Positions 1-12,800 of a stretch of DNA of 64,000 nt are shown here, piece by piece. Numbering within the stretch: position 1 is the stretch's first letter; each line of letters starts with the position of its first letter. The position numbers and the translations under genes were made by a program. The DNA is from Rhopalosiphum padi (Eukaryota > Arthropoda > Insecta > Hemiptera > Aphididae), in assembly GCF_020882245.1 (NCBI RefSeq), contig NC_083597.1:32218652-32282651 (forward strand), read 5' to 3'. Below the pieces are notes generated by a model, which saw only the letters and a list, made by a program, of their open reading frames with translations, was not told the DNA's origin and did no database searches.

Positions 1-536
1 ATAGTATACTATATAGTATAGTCTCTACAATCTACCGTACTATACAAGATACAATTGAATTTTATATGTTATCTAATATCTATGAACTGAATACTAAAAT
101 TACTATTACGCATAGACTTCTTCTAATAGAATATTATATTAGAAATTATAATATATTATAAGTGTATGCTACTATGCTATTACAACTTGACGAGTATTTT
201 GTATTTATTTTACTCTGCATAACAATTGAAATAATATTGGAAGTATTGTCTAATGGTATAAAATAGATTGTGGAACAGCCATTTTTTGGAACAAAGGGAC
301 CAAAAGGTAGTAATCCGTATGCCGTTCATACGTACCGCGTACGGTTTATTATCGTTCAAACCTTATCAATTATTAATCATTGACTAGCCGTGAGCCGAGG
401 GCGAACGGCGATCACTCCACTGGCTCTTCTGCTGTTCATTAATCATTTAAACACGTGATGTGCTCAAAATGATTTATTAGTTATTTTTCAAATTTAAAAT
501 CCCAAGATATGAGTGACCGAAAACAGTAAGTGCGAT

Positions 537-783
537 TCAGTACGAGTGAGGAGTGGTAAAATTATTCATTTATATCCCTGGTAAGTACATTGGTTTTTAA
601 ATTTTACATTTTCTACGATTTTAAATGTGTCTATAGCTTGATAATAATAATAATAAAAAAAAACCCGCTTAAATTAAATAAAATATATGATATATGTGTC
701 CATTCAATGGAAGTTTTTTAAGTTAATTAAATACAAACCTGACACTGTCCCCAAGTTTATTATTTGTTCTCATTTGTTGCCAG
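537..783 (+). promoter_or_regulatory. Probable initiator, noncoding first exon and 5' UTR intron of the phosphatidylserine synthase gene
   Basis: An arthropod-type initiator TCAGT lies at 537-541, so transcription probably starts near 539. The short leader runs to 580 and ends in a strong donor (ctg|gtaagt). A pyrimidine-rich tract ends in an acceptor at 781-783 (gccag). Splicing 581-783 removes an upstream in-frame ATG at 687 and leaves an 18-base leader before the ATG at 801. The sites are seen in the sequence; their use is inferred. Confidence 0.5.
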
Positions 784-800
784 AAACTACCGGTCGCGCC

Positions 801-2087
801 ATGGTAGTCCAGAAGAAAGAAAGCGTGTTCAACACACTCAACGAATGCGAAGTGGAAGATATCACTTTAGAGTTTTTCTACAAACCTCATACCATAACTC
901 TATTGATATTGTCAATCGTTGGTGTAATTTTTATGTCCTTCATTCGAGATGATAAATTGATTGATAGCAATATATGTGCTGGAATCTGGTGCGTTATATT
1001 TTTTCTGCTACTTGTATCTCTATTGGCATTCCCAAATGGTCCTTTTGTGAGACCTCACCCAGCTGTCTGGCGGATGGTATTCGGACTCAGTGTTCTATAT
1101 TCGCTAACATTGCTGTTTTTATTATTTCAAAAATATGAAACGATCAAAGGAATGATATTATGGCTTGATCCTAATCTAAAAGATTTCCGAATTGATATGG
1201 ATAAAGAATATGGTGTTAACTGTTCAGATATTACTGTGGAAAAGTTTTGGGCACATTTGGATGTATTTGCGGCTGGTCACTTTTTTGGTTGGGTATCAAA
1301 AGCAGTACTAGTGAGACATTATGGAATATTGTGGTCAATGAGCATGATGTGGGAATTCACTGAAGTGATGTTTTCTCATTTATTACCAAATTTTAAGGAA
1401 TGTTGGTGGGATGCTTGGATTTTAGATGTCCTACTTTGCAATGGATTTGGTATATGGGTTGGGATGAGAATTTGCAAAATGTTAGAAATGAGAGACTATA
1501 ATTGGCCTGGTATTAAAGAAATTGATACAACTAAAGGTAAAATCAAGCGAGCTGCACTACAATTTACACCAGCTAGTTGGACACAAGTTCGGTGGCTAGA
1601 TCCAAATTCATCATACATGCGCTTTTTTTCTGTGTGCCAAATGGTAATTATGTGGCAAGTATCCGAACTAAATACATTCTTCTTGAAGCACATATTTGAA
1701 ATGCCACCATCACATCCACTAGTTGTTGGCAGACTTTTCTTTCTGAGTATCGTTGTTGCACCATCTACTAGACAATATTACACATATGTGACAGATCGTA
1801 ATTGTAAAAGACTTGGGACACAGTGTTGGGTCTATGCAGTCATAATGGTCACAGAGTCACTGTTGTGTATAAAGAATGGAAAAGAACTATTTCAGCAGAC
1901 TGAAATTTTTAACATATCAGTATGGTTGATTATCATGCTATTTTTCTCCGTTGTCAGTGTTTTGGGCTTTTGGCAGGCTGATTGGTTAACGGGAAAAAAA
2001 TTAGATGCAGAATTTGTTCCAAATTCAATCTCAAATGATAGCAATGTTGAAGAAGACTACACAACCAGCAAAAGCAAAACACATTAA
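801..2087 (+). CDS. Pss: Phosphatidylserine synthase (PTDSS family)
   Basis: This enzyme exchanges the head group of an existing phospholipid for L-serine to make phosphatidylserine in the ER and mitochondria-associated membrane. The product is 428 aa, a little shorter than the vertebrate enzymes (about 470-490 aa). The family core is plain: a DVFAAGHFFGW segment, then WEFTEVMFSHLLPNF, ECWWDAWILDVL and LCNGFGIWVGM, followed by MRDYNW. Several hydrophobic segments span the N-terminal half (about residues 30-120) and the C-terminal half, as expected for a polytopic enzyme. The tail is polar and acidic with no domain I recognise. I chose the ATG at 801 rather than the one at 687 because a good splice acceptor at 783 would remove the upstream codons, which encode nothing typical of the family. 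The whole coding region is one exon, unusual beside neighbours with up to 18 exons. The family call is very safe; PSS1 or PSS2 type is not decided. Confidence 0.95.
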   Translation: MVVQKKESVFNTLNECEVEDITLEFFYKPHTITLLILSIVGVIFMSFIRDDKLIDSNICAGIWCVIFFLLLVSLLAFPNGPFVRPHPAVWRMVFGLSVLYSLTLLFLLFQKYETIKGMILWLDPNLKDFRIDMDKEYGVNCSDITVEKFWAHLDVFAAGHFFGWVSKAVLVRHYGILWSMSMMWEFTEVMFSHLLPNFKECWWDAWILDVLLCNGFGIWVGMRICKMLEMRDYNWPGIKEIDTTKGKIKRAALQFTPASWTQVRWLDPNSSYMRFFSVCQMVIMWQVSELNTFFLKHIFEMPPSHPLVVGRLFFLSIVVAPSTRQYYTYVTDRNCKRLGTQCWVYAVIMVTESLLCIKNGKELFQQTEIFNISVWLIIMLFFSVVSVLGFWQADWLTGKKLDAEFVPNSISNDSNVEEDYTTSKSKTH

Positions 2088-4424
2088 GTTTAATTGTCCA
2101 AGTAGCGTTGATTAGTAGATGCCAAATATTACATAAATACCTATTAGAATCATTAAATGACATTACAAATTGTTAACGTGATGTATGTGACCTATTCCTT
2201 AAAATAATTATTTTGGTATTCATTTATTTAAAAATGGGACATGTATATTACCTTTATGAGTTCTTTACTATCAGATCTTGTATTGTTATTAGTTATTGTA
2301 ATAACCTTATGATAAAAGACTTATTTAAGCCTAGTCACCTTATGTGTATTTGTTATTACCTATTTTAAATCATTTTTCTTTAAAATGCTACGGTTATTTA
2401 TTGTGATAAAAATATCAAGTACTGAAATTGTAATATTGTGTGTTTAGTGCATAAATAAGTTATTCAAACTACTCATTTGTATTTTTTTTTTTTTGGTGTG
2501 ACTGTATTGACTTTTAAATGTTCCATAATATTAAATAAAATTTACTATGAAAATAAATGTCTTGTAGAATAATAATAGTATACATCATTATAAGTACTAA
2601 AATATTTAGGTGTTACACATATTTTATTTAAATTTTTGCTCATAGTAGAATAATTAGTGTATTAAAGATGAGATATAGTATCGTAGTGCCATAGTATTTA
2701 AATCATTATTCTATACTAATATTTTGTTTGCACTTTAAAAATCTAAATGTAGATTATTTTGAATATTAAATTTAAACTTTTAATTGTTTTATTAATTTCT
2801 CTATCTTATTTAAATGCCATAAATTTGTCCATGATATTATATAATCAACAATTCAACAACCCAATAATCATGATATCATTAATATCCAGAAACTTAACTT
2901 AGAAATAAAAATATAGTATAAAGGTATAATAATTGTTTATTTCATCAGAAATCCAATCTTAAACTAATCTTTTAGGAGACATAATTTTAATAATACTCGG
3001 ATAATCAATTTAAATAGTAAATAAATAACAATGTATATACAAACAACCAGCTATCATACCTTTGTAAATGAAACAATATTGTATTATATTTTCTAAATTA
3101 TTATCATAATTCATATATATCATATTATGTCAATACTATTATAATTTAATATAAATATTCAATAGATGATCAGTAATAATTAATGTTTTTATTATCTCAT
3201 GCTTTATAACTGGATAGTTATTTTGATTAAATTAATTCTTCATTTTTAGATATATATTTATATTTATACATGCTTTAATTAATTGCTTCTCTTATTATAT
3301 ATATTTTTATTGCAGTTCAATCATTTTCATAAATGTAATTATAATAAAAATTAAAAATATAAACATATAAAATGTTTTAAAGAAAATCGAACCAATGTCA
3401 GTACCTATAAAACAATGATAAGTACCTTATCTAGTTTTTTGTTTGGCACCAGTTCTCAAATATTTTGTTTTAAGTTTTATTTTTAAAAAAAAACATATTT
3501 TTTTTAGACAATATTTGTATTAATTGTTTTATATTATCTTCTAGTGCTATTATATATATTATATATATGTTTGTTAAATATAACCAATTATCAGCTTATC
3601 TTGTATAATATAATGTGGCATTTATGAGTAATTTCAACTGAATTTTTATTATACTTAGACAGCTAGAATACATTTAAAATATACTAAATAGTAAATAAAA
3701 ATTTTATTTCATGCATTTTAACTCTTATAATTATATTCAGTATCGTCTAAGATTGTGAGGTTCAAGCTAAAATTATGAAGAGCCTTGCTATAAAATAAAC
3801 AATGTTTACTGATTATTTTCAAAATTAAATTATACTTAAATGTTTTGTTATCAAGACACTGATTCTGATATAATAATACATAATATAGCATGGCTCTAAC
3901 TTTATAACAACTATGGTAGTCTTGTACTCTTGTTAGATTTTTGTGTTATATTATGAACATTTAAATATAATTTATTTTAGGTATTCAATAAGTTATATAA
4001 ATAAAATTTATATTTCGATAACATATTCCACTATTGACTATTGTGGAATACGAGTACAAAAATAGGTATAATGTTTTTGTTAATCTATAATTATAATTCA
4101 TAATACTACTAGCTATATATTATATTTATTTTTAACTTAGACAAATTAAAAAAAAAATTGTGATGTTAGTGTAATTTTGTAAGTTTATTTAAACGTTCAG
4201 AAAATCGTACATCTAAAACTTTATTTATTTCATATTTACATATTACATTATTATGACTACATTATTTACAAAAATTATATATTTATTATTTATATAGGCA
4301 ATATGTACATTATATCAATATACATATTCATTATTTACAATTTTATTATAATTAAATACATAAAATTTAAATTACTTGATAGAATCATAATGAATTATTT
4401 TTTTATCAAATAATCAAACATAGT
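2088..4424. other. Probable 3' UTR of Pss, then AT-rich intergenic DNA
   Basis: AATAAA signals at about 2534 and 2552 suggest that the Pss transcript ends near 2570. Beyond this I see only AT-rich DNA with no coding exon on either strand. The last part presumably includes the 3' UTR of the convergent serine protease. Confidence 0.5.
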
Positions 4425-7400
4425 TTAATTATTCTCGAGTTCCGTCATAACTTTTTTTAACCATTCTGTGTAATAAGACACTCGTGTGTACACACCGGGC
4501 CTATTTTTTTTGCCGCATCCATCGCCCCACGATACCACACCTGTCAATATAAACTTTCCTAAAAGAGAAAAAAAACTTATGTCACGTTAACTTTTTTTGT
4601 TTAAAAATTAACAATTAGTCTTCCCCCCCCCATAACAATTCTATTTTTTCATTTTGCATCAAACCTATATTATTATTTTGAGTTAAGATTGTGTTTTGAC
4701 TGATTTCTTCCTTAAATACTTAATGTTTTGATCCTTGGAAAGTTAGAACCTACCATTCACTTGACAGGCCAGTGGTCCTCCAGAATCGCCTCCACAAGCG
4801 TCTACTCCGCCTTCTAAACTCCCCGCGCACAACATGCTATCCAATATGAACTGGTGTCGACCTCCATAAACATCGTCGTGTCGACAAGTTTCTAAATCCA
4901 GCAAGGGTACTGACGCGGCTTGCAAAACTTTAGGCAAACTGGTCATGTCGTCTTCTAAAAAAAAATATGTAAAGTTTCACAGATACATCAAGATACGCCG
5001 TAGAGCCTACAACTGATTAACCATTAATATATATATATATGTTTATATTATATTACGGAACACTTACAGTGAGTTACAGATGTTGTATTCCTGATGAGAG
5101 GGGCGATAGGATTTCGAACTACATCTCGGTATTTCTTCAGTAACTAGGCCATTAGTTATGATGGTTAAAACCCCCACATTTTTGCAACATTTCGGATGTT
5201 TCATCTAAAATGCTTTTTATATTCCAATCATTTTACATCGATTTCCCACTGACTATTTTAGTGATTTCATGTTTTAATTTATTTTAATGTTTTGGTAATA
5301 AAAATATTTTTTTCTAGTTTTGAGAAAAACTGAAAGCGTTCGTCGGCTGTACGAACACGCGGGCCAAATGTTAAATACAATGATACTACTATTGTATTAA
5401 TTCGCAGTTTTTTTCGAAACTAGAAAAAATATTAAAAATTAGGAGATTAATGAAATTAAAATGTTGAAACGTCAATATTTTCAGAAAAATTAACTCTATA
5501 AAGCTAATAATATTATTATCGATTAGGGTGGTTTCGCCACACCCTCCACACGATCATTCATTAATTCTTTACTAAAAATACCTACCTATATTTTTTCATA
5601 GAGCAATACAATTTGTTTTAGTTTTAATTAACCTACTACATTAAACTTTTAAAAAAATATTCACTCAATTGTTAGATATAACCATCACTAGAGGAATTTG
5701 GTATGGCTTTTAATATCGCATTTATATACTTAAACCTGTAAATTTATCTATTACACTTAAAATTAATCTGTAATGTAATAACAAAATATTATACAAATCC
5801 TAGACGTATGTCTATAATAATTGTAATTGGGTTCGCTCGTTTAAATAAATAAATAATAAATAATAAAGTAAAAAATATAGTTAAGTAGATAAAAACATAC
5901 GTTTTTGTGCTCCCCAACCAGTCACTGTACACCAATCTACGTCGTTGGCTTTCGTATAGTAATCTGGCAAACATATTGGTTGCACGTGCGTATCAAACTT
6001 TACTCCTTTACTGTTCAATGAATTAATTTTTAATACCGCTATGTCATGGCTATGCGGTCCGTCTGAAATATTATAATTGAATATACGTTCAATCAATATA
6101 GTATACTATATTATACACTATCTGCATAATTAAGTATATTTTATCTAAAATATTCAAATAACAATTGATTTTCTTATTATTATTATAAGAAATGCATATA
6201 TTTATTTATATAGGTACATATACTCTATTATAAAATCAACAGTCCACAGTGTTCTAATGAATATTTAAAAATAAGACTTAAATTATTATCTTAAAAATAA
6301 ACAAAAACGAATTAATCAAATTCAAATACTCTTATATAGGTAGTAAATAAATAAATATAATATTAAATATTAAAATAACATTAAAATATTTGAGCTATAA
6401 TTGGGAACAAATTTTACACATTTTTATGAAAATATTATATTACAAAAAAACCTATAGCTCATAACGATTTATAATTAATGTTTAATTAATTATACTATTA
6501 AAAAAAACCTAAATACCAATTATTATTTTTATTATTATTATACATAGTACCATTGATTAATATACTAGTATATATATATAGATAGATAGATACTTAGTAG
6601 TTAGAAGGTATATTTAATCAATGATACTACTTACCTTTTCTAAATTCAGGGTGTACTAATGCCTTTTGTACTCTGTATGTTTTTTCGTGTTTATCGTTTT
6701 TTGCTAGGTTATGTTTACCAACAATAATACGTAATTGAGATTTTTTAAAATCTTTTAAGCAATGTGCCGCCGTTAAAGCTATAGTCTCGGAAATAAGCGC
6801 TCCTCCGCAGTGGTGTTCCCATCCATCTTTGTATGCTTGTAATTCCACCTGTTGCAGTGATTATAAAATTACTAATCATTTATCGATATTTTTAGTCGCT
6901 AAAAAGATGCAAAGTAATCATAGCGATTAGTAATGACAATTAATAATTGCAGAATAATAATCCTGTAATTAAATGCAAACTTATTTTTTCTCTTTAAAAA
7001 CTGTAATTGACAATTGTAGTTTGTTAGGTAGATATTTATTATTATTAATAATATTTATTTATGTATACGTGATGTAATGCCATTAATTATTGCTTATTGT
7101 CATTTTTAATGATGATAAATCAAAAAATGTATTGATATTTCGAAATTGTATAATAGACAATTTAAACGAATATTTATTAGATACCTTCCTATTATATACA
7201 TATAGGTACATATTACACATATTACACACGTTGTTAACGATATAAGCTATCAAATAAAAACACAAGGTAGAGCAAACCTAAAATTATAACAGCAATGTTT
7301 TATTGTCTCCCATTCACTTTTATCTAAGAATATTTTTTTGTTTAAAAAAAACATTATACCTATAGGTATGTATTTCTAAGGTGCAAAAAATAGGATAAAG

Positions 7401-7912
7401 CTTATTAAAAATATGTCAATATAACTTTATAAAGTTTATACTAAAAAAGTTTCAATTTCCGCGTGTGTATGCTGTGTGCGATGTCCTCGCAGAACTTCAG
7501 CATAAGTAGGTATTATAGTATATAATAATTGAGTAGGTACCTACATCGCATAATATATGATTTGTATGCTGTACATATATGGTTTATTTTATCCTACTTG
7601 GTACATTAAAAAACCCTTGTCCTAATTGCGAAACGCCTGACAAAATAAATGTTTAAACTACCGTAATTTATTTTTATCTTGCGTATACCCGATTGCAACA
7701 ATTTATTGGATTAAAAAAGTTAATTATATTATACGGGCGAGTTATAAGTTGGTATCATATAACTGCAATAGATCGATCATTTTTTTTTACCTGCCAAGGA
7801 TATGCCCCGTATGGCGTAGTTGAGCCTCCAATGATTTTGGTCTGCGGCCATCCCCGTTGACTCAACTGATGAGACACTACTCTCGTACCGCAAACAGCGT
7901 GCTGCAGCTGGT
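4425..7912 (-). CDS. Trypsin-like serine protease, catalytic domain, 5' end unresolved
   Basis: Secreted or membrane-anchored S1-family peptidase. Minus-strand exons: 7791-7912, 6635-6848, 5901-6062, 4754-4954 and 4425-4558 (stop 4425-4427); all junctions are GT-AG and in frame. The first exon has a linker Cys (HAVCGTR) and the activation site IIGG. Catalytic His is in LTAAHC, Asp in HDIAVLKI and Ser in GGDSGGP. Asp lies six residues before the Ser (VDACGGDSGG), and SWG and RPGVY follow, which indicates trypsin-like cleavage after Arg or Lys. Cysteines fit the standard pairs, plus a link between the activation peptide and the domain (PICLP). So the mature enzyme should be a two-chain protein whose catalytic part was the end of a larger mosaic, such as the corin or neurotrypsin/Tequila types. 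That subfamily is inference. The exon at 7912 begins with two bases of a split codon, so at least one upstream exon exists. A possible seven-codon start exon is at 8868-8889 (phase 1, fits), but it has no signal peptide. Confidence 0.88.
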
Positions 7913-9132
7913 CTGAAAATCACAATAAAATCGTATAGAAAACCCGTTTTAATTCGCAATTTACTAGTAAACCAATTGGGTGGTTAAATTCTTGCGACTA
8001 CGTAATGCAAAAATGAAAATAACAAGCGCAGGTGTGTTGCTCACCCGTTCGACTCTTACCTATATATTGTAATATAATGTAATATAGTTATTTATAGATA
8101 TATTTAGCCAGTGGTAATAACAGTTCCCACCCGTTCCTTGTTTTTTTTTGGCGGAAAAAAAAGGTATATTCAGCCACTCTACGTGCGTTTTGTCCCCTAA
8201 AACAAATCGCACGTAAAAAGGCTACAATATATCTTATTTATTTATTTATTCTGTTATTATACATAACAGCTACAGCGGAACGTTTTTATATTACTTATAT
8301 AATATTAAAAAAATATATATATGATTTGAACTTTGAACGTAGTGCTGCACCCCGACCTTGGCGAACGCATATTATTATTATACCGTAAAACAATATTATA
8401 ATGATTAGTGATATATATGCGTATAGTGTATACAGAGTGTCTCTGAACGAATTGCAGACTATTTAAATGAGCGATACAGTTAAATCCTCCAGTCACACGT
8501 CCTATAATGTACAATGTACATATAATATTATCGTTCCATCACTATAATATGTGTCATCGATGAGTTTGCAGGCGTAACACGATATTATTCTGTGAAGACC
8601 GAACGGTTTCGACGGCACTAGATAAACTCCGCGCGCCTAGTTATAGTATGTACCGACTGGTGATCAGCGACTGGCGATGCTGCGGGACGACCACGACATC
8701 ATATTGTTATAAATATGCGCGGACACCGATGTCTATAAAATAATGATATTGAGCAACGCACTTTACCCCTTCTTGCACGTACAAAAGGTATATTATTAAA
8801 TAATGATATTGTTTTGTTTATGACACGTAACGGTCCTATCTTAATGGATAAAACGTGTCGTCTATACCTGCATAACCACATGTCCACATGCTTAGAACAC
8901 CGGTTGCGATATTATAGGTACATCATTTATAATTAATAATAATACACCGTTTTCATTTCACCGGCCCACATGCCGAGCGATTTGATTATTTGATTGTCAG
9001 CCGATTATTGAAAACGTTTTTTGACGACCTTGTCCCGTACCTACCTACAGTTTATACTTATCGTAATACATCGTCCTTAATAGTAAAACTTTTTTTTTTA
9101 CAGCAGCAACACCGAGAACCGCGTGGGGGCCG
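7913..9132. promoter_or_regulatory. Divergent control region between the protease and SNRNP25
   Basis: This stretch is richer in GC and CpG than its surroundings, mainly at 8540-8700 and 8860-8990, as expected for promoters. For SNRNP25, a T-rich tract ends in an acceptor at 9101-9103 (cag), implying a leader exon starting at 9104 and a 5' UTR intron. For the protease, an ATG exon at 8868-8889 ending in a GT donor is in the right phase but weakly supported. No other gene is evident. Confidence 0.4.
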
Positions 9133-9739
9133 ATGTGCGAGCCTGCAGATCCGTCGTCTTCGTGTACGCTATCTGAACTAGAGGATGTTGATGTCGCAGC
9201 AATCAGTCACGAACGACTCAAAGACTTGACGGGCGAAGTGTTGAATGCAGTTCTGGACAAAGACAGCGTATTAGGAGACCTACCGAATAACGTGACGTTG
9301 GGAGAAGTCGATTTACAAATCGCAATCGAACACGGCCGAGCGATAACCGTGTACTTGGAACGCTTTGACGGCATTATCATCCCGATTGTCGTTAGTATAT
9401 AACATAGTTAAACGCCTCAAGTTTGCTGGCAACCAATATTTCATTTATGTAATAGAATTGCCTTGTATAATTTATTACCTCTGTTATTTTTAGGTACAAA
9501 AGAATGGAGCAAAAGTGGGAGACTTGAAAAAAAGCATCGAGAGAAAAATGACATTACATTTAAGAAGATCTGATGAAAGATCAACCATCAGTTGGAGACG
9601 AATATGGAAAACATATTGGTTGAGTTGTAATGGAATAAAGTTAAAGCATAATAATGATTTAATATCAAAGTATGTGGAAAATAACTCAAAACTAGTATTT
9701 GTAAAGCGATTTAGAGAAAAAAATATTCACGATCAGTAA
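9133..9739 (+). CDS. SNRNP25: U11/U12 small nuclear ribonucleoprotein 25 kDa protein
   Basis: A component of the minor (U12-type) spliceosome, part of the U11/U12 di-snRNP that recognises the 5' splice site and branch point in the nucleus. Two exons, 9133-9390 and 9494-9739, join in phase 0 (gtc|gttagt ... ttttag|gta) to give 167 aa. The first exon carries the family's N-terminal helix (DLPNNVTLGEVDLQIAIEHG) and the start of the ubiquitin-like fold (AITVYLERFDG). The second continues with VGDLKKSIERKM, ISWRRIWKTYWLSCNGIKL and ends KLVFVKRFREK. This matches the human protein's order of IAL.YG.A.TV, LKKAI, ISW.YVWRTYHL and VSFIKKLR. The about 35 residues before that are acidic and Ser-rich and not conserved. 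It is divergent with the protease and convergent with CHRAC1, the two stop codons being only about 117 bp apart. Its own intron is of the ordinary U2 type. Confidence 0.93.
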
Positions 9740-9856
9740 CTTAAAAATGAGTACTTTAATATTAAAATATTTATACAATAATTTATAAATAAAAAAATGA
9801 AAAAAAACCAATGTAACTACACATATTAATAGTTAACTGTTAAGGAATATAAATAA

Positions 9857-12800
9857 TTAATCTGATGATACTGAAGACGATGAAGAATGTGATGTTTGAG
9901 AACTGTTATCATTGTCATCGCCATCTTCTGAGGATTCTTTACCAACCAATTTATAGTATTCAGCCATGGTAATCTTTTTAGGTAAAACCTCTGAAAAACA
10001 AAATAGGTATATTATATATGTATGATACATATTGTATCATGTTTATTATTATATTTGAATTTGACAATACATAACAAAATAAAGCTCAGAATAAAAGAAG
10101 TAAACCTAGGATATCATTACACATGGAGTAAAATGATTACATAAAATTTTCTTTTAAGAGACATCAAGAAAAGTCCTATTTATTGCCTGTTTACATCATT
10201 TATTTATTGCAATAATATTGCACCTATACTAAGCAACAGCTTATTTTGTTGAGCTCAACAAAGCCAAAAACACGCCCAGTCTCATTAAATCATAGGTGCC
10301 AAGTTTTAAAAATCTTAACGGATGCCTTGGTATCATAGGCATAAATGTACAATTTAGGGCATGGGGCTTAGCCCGGGTCAATATAATGTCCCCGTAAAAT
10401 CCAATATTCTAATGAGTGCTCAATACCCTATAATAATTTCAATGGGTGCCCAAATCTCCGACCCCCCATGTACATGGTGCTTATGCATTGAATTATAGTA
10501 TGTGTAAAATGTAGTCCCAGTTGATTCAGTAGTCTATAACCCTAGTGGTATATATGATATACCTACTAATATTTTACAAACTCCTACCAGGGAATACTAA
10601 ATTTTAACAAGCTGTTCCTTGTTTTATATTATAATTGATTTGGTTCACCAAAAATAACAATTCACCACCTTTTTTCTTATTCTCCACCATAATGCCTAAG
10701 TGTCATTAAAATCCTATTACCACACCACTGTATGAGCCTATAAGTCCCATACAAACGTACATTCATTTTTTTAATTACAGGACGGGAGTCACTGACTGAT
10801 TGATTACAGATCCTGATGGTCGAGTAATTGTAAAATATAAAATATAGTTTTTACTAGTGATGGGTCGAACTCTGATTTTTTAAATCGAACCGAACTTGAA
10901 CCGAACTTTAAATTATTTTTTCGAACTCGAACCGAACCAAACCTTCATATTTTCTACCGAACCTAACCGAAACGAACCTAGAATCATTTTAAGTCGAACT
11001 CGAACTCGAACTCAATATTTTTTATCATTATTATTATAAATGATACATAAGGTGCCTGTTACAGTTTATAACTTTCTATCGCCAATAGTCTAATTATTTC
11101 TAAAAAATGATTATCAATTTTTATTTTTTTTAAATAAATTTTGAAAAATTGTACAAATATTTGGTCTCTGAATTATCGTGGTCAGTAAGTCAGGTTCGAC
11201 AAATATTTTCAAGTTCGATTTTCGAACAGTTCGACCCATCACTAGTTTTTACATTATGTTATATATTTGTATGAATAAAATGTGCATATTTTATACATTT
11301 TTAATAAGTAAAAAATATCATAAATGTATTTTGGACCGCACAAAGTTCCAAAATAGACCCAAAAAGAAATTAGTAGATGACCCTAACTATAAAAGATAAT
11401 ATCCATAATCAAGTATATATGTAATGCTGATGCATATAACTTTATATTGCATATTTGCATAATATATTTTAATACATTTTTTTAATCCATATAATTTTGA
11501 AATCTACAAGTAATTAAAATATGACAACTTTGGTTTCACTTTATATAAAAATTCTAATTAGGATAATTCAAATAACCTAATTTTTGGCATTTAAAATTCA
11601 TTACTATGAAGAAATTACTTATAAGACATACATCATACACAAATAAAAATAAAATTTACCTCTTAGGAAATACATATTTTCATTTTCTTCAACAGCTCTG
11701 GCAAGATCATTATATTCTAAATGTCTGTAGTGTCTTTGTCCTTTAAGTGCATCCTGTGCCAGTTTTTGTATAAATAACTCCTAAAATACATTACAAAATT
11801 ACATATTTGCATCATAAATAAATGTTTCTAAACAAAGATAGAACATGAACTTAAATTTATATACACAAAGAATCCTAGGAAATTCAACAAGGCGACTTAT
11901 GACAATCTGGTGTCATAACATATTATATTAATAAACATACAAATAAAAAAATGGTACTTTCTTGTTATACGAGACTACAGCTATTATTGCTACTACCACC
12001 CAAGACTACCTCCGTTATCTAGGACTACCAAAATTTACAGACATTTTTATTACACAGACCCCCTTATTTTTATTTATATTAAGAGAATGTAGCACCCGCA
12101 CGTATGACGTCCTCTTAACAATTTAATCATATTTAATTTTTTGATATTTTATTTAATCTATAGATATTGTAGGAACGGCCACATTTGAATTATATATATA
12201 TAAGAAAAAGAAATAAAGAAAAGATTTAAATACCCAGTAATCATTTGTAATACATTTAACACGGCGCACACCACAAATACTACAGACACACTTGGTGTAC
12301 AGTTAGGTAAAGACCACACGTCTATATCAAAATTAATTATAAACGGCAAACACCACAACTTTCATTAAACTAGACTACTATGAAATTACTGCAAAACAGT
12401 CTACTTTCCATCACCTGAGAAACATCAGATTAAAAAAACTAATAATATAGGTAATGATAGATATATTATATAATAATATTATAACTAATAGATATAACAA
12501 CTGTGAATTGCAATGCTAGAACACAGCGAATGGATATCGTTCAGCTAATTGTGGTAGTCACAAAAAATTGCCGTAGTTTCGTATAACAGGAAAGTATCAT
12601 TTTGGTAGTCTTAGATAACAGGATTGTGATGTTGTCTAAAAACAAGGTAGTCTCATATAACAGGAAAGTACTTAAAAAATAAATGTAAGCAAATTTTATA
12701 GCTGAAAGTGTCAAAAAAGATTTTTTTCAAAATTGTTCATGGTTTATTTTGTTTTGAAAGAAATTGTATATTTCCTAAAAAAATAAAAATAAAATACTTC

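Noticed and set aside
687..800. 38-codon N-terminal extension of phosphatidylserine synthase
   Set aside because: A strong acceptor at 783 and a donor at 580 indicate that most of it is intron; the residues do not match the family.
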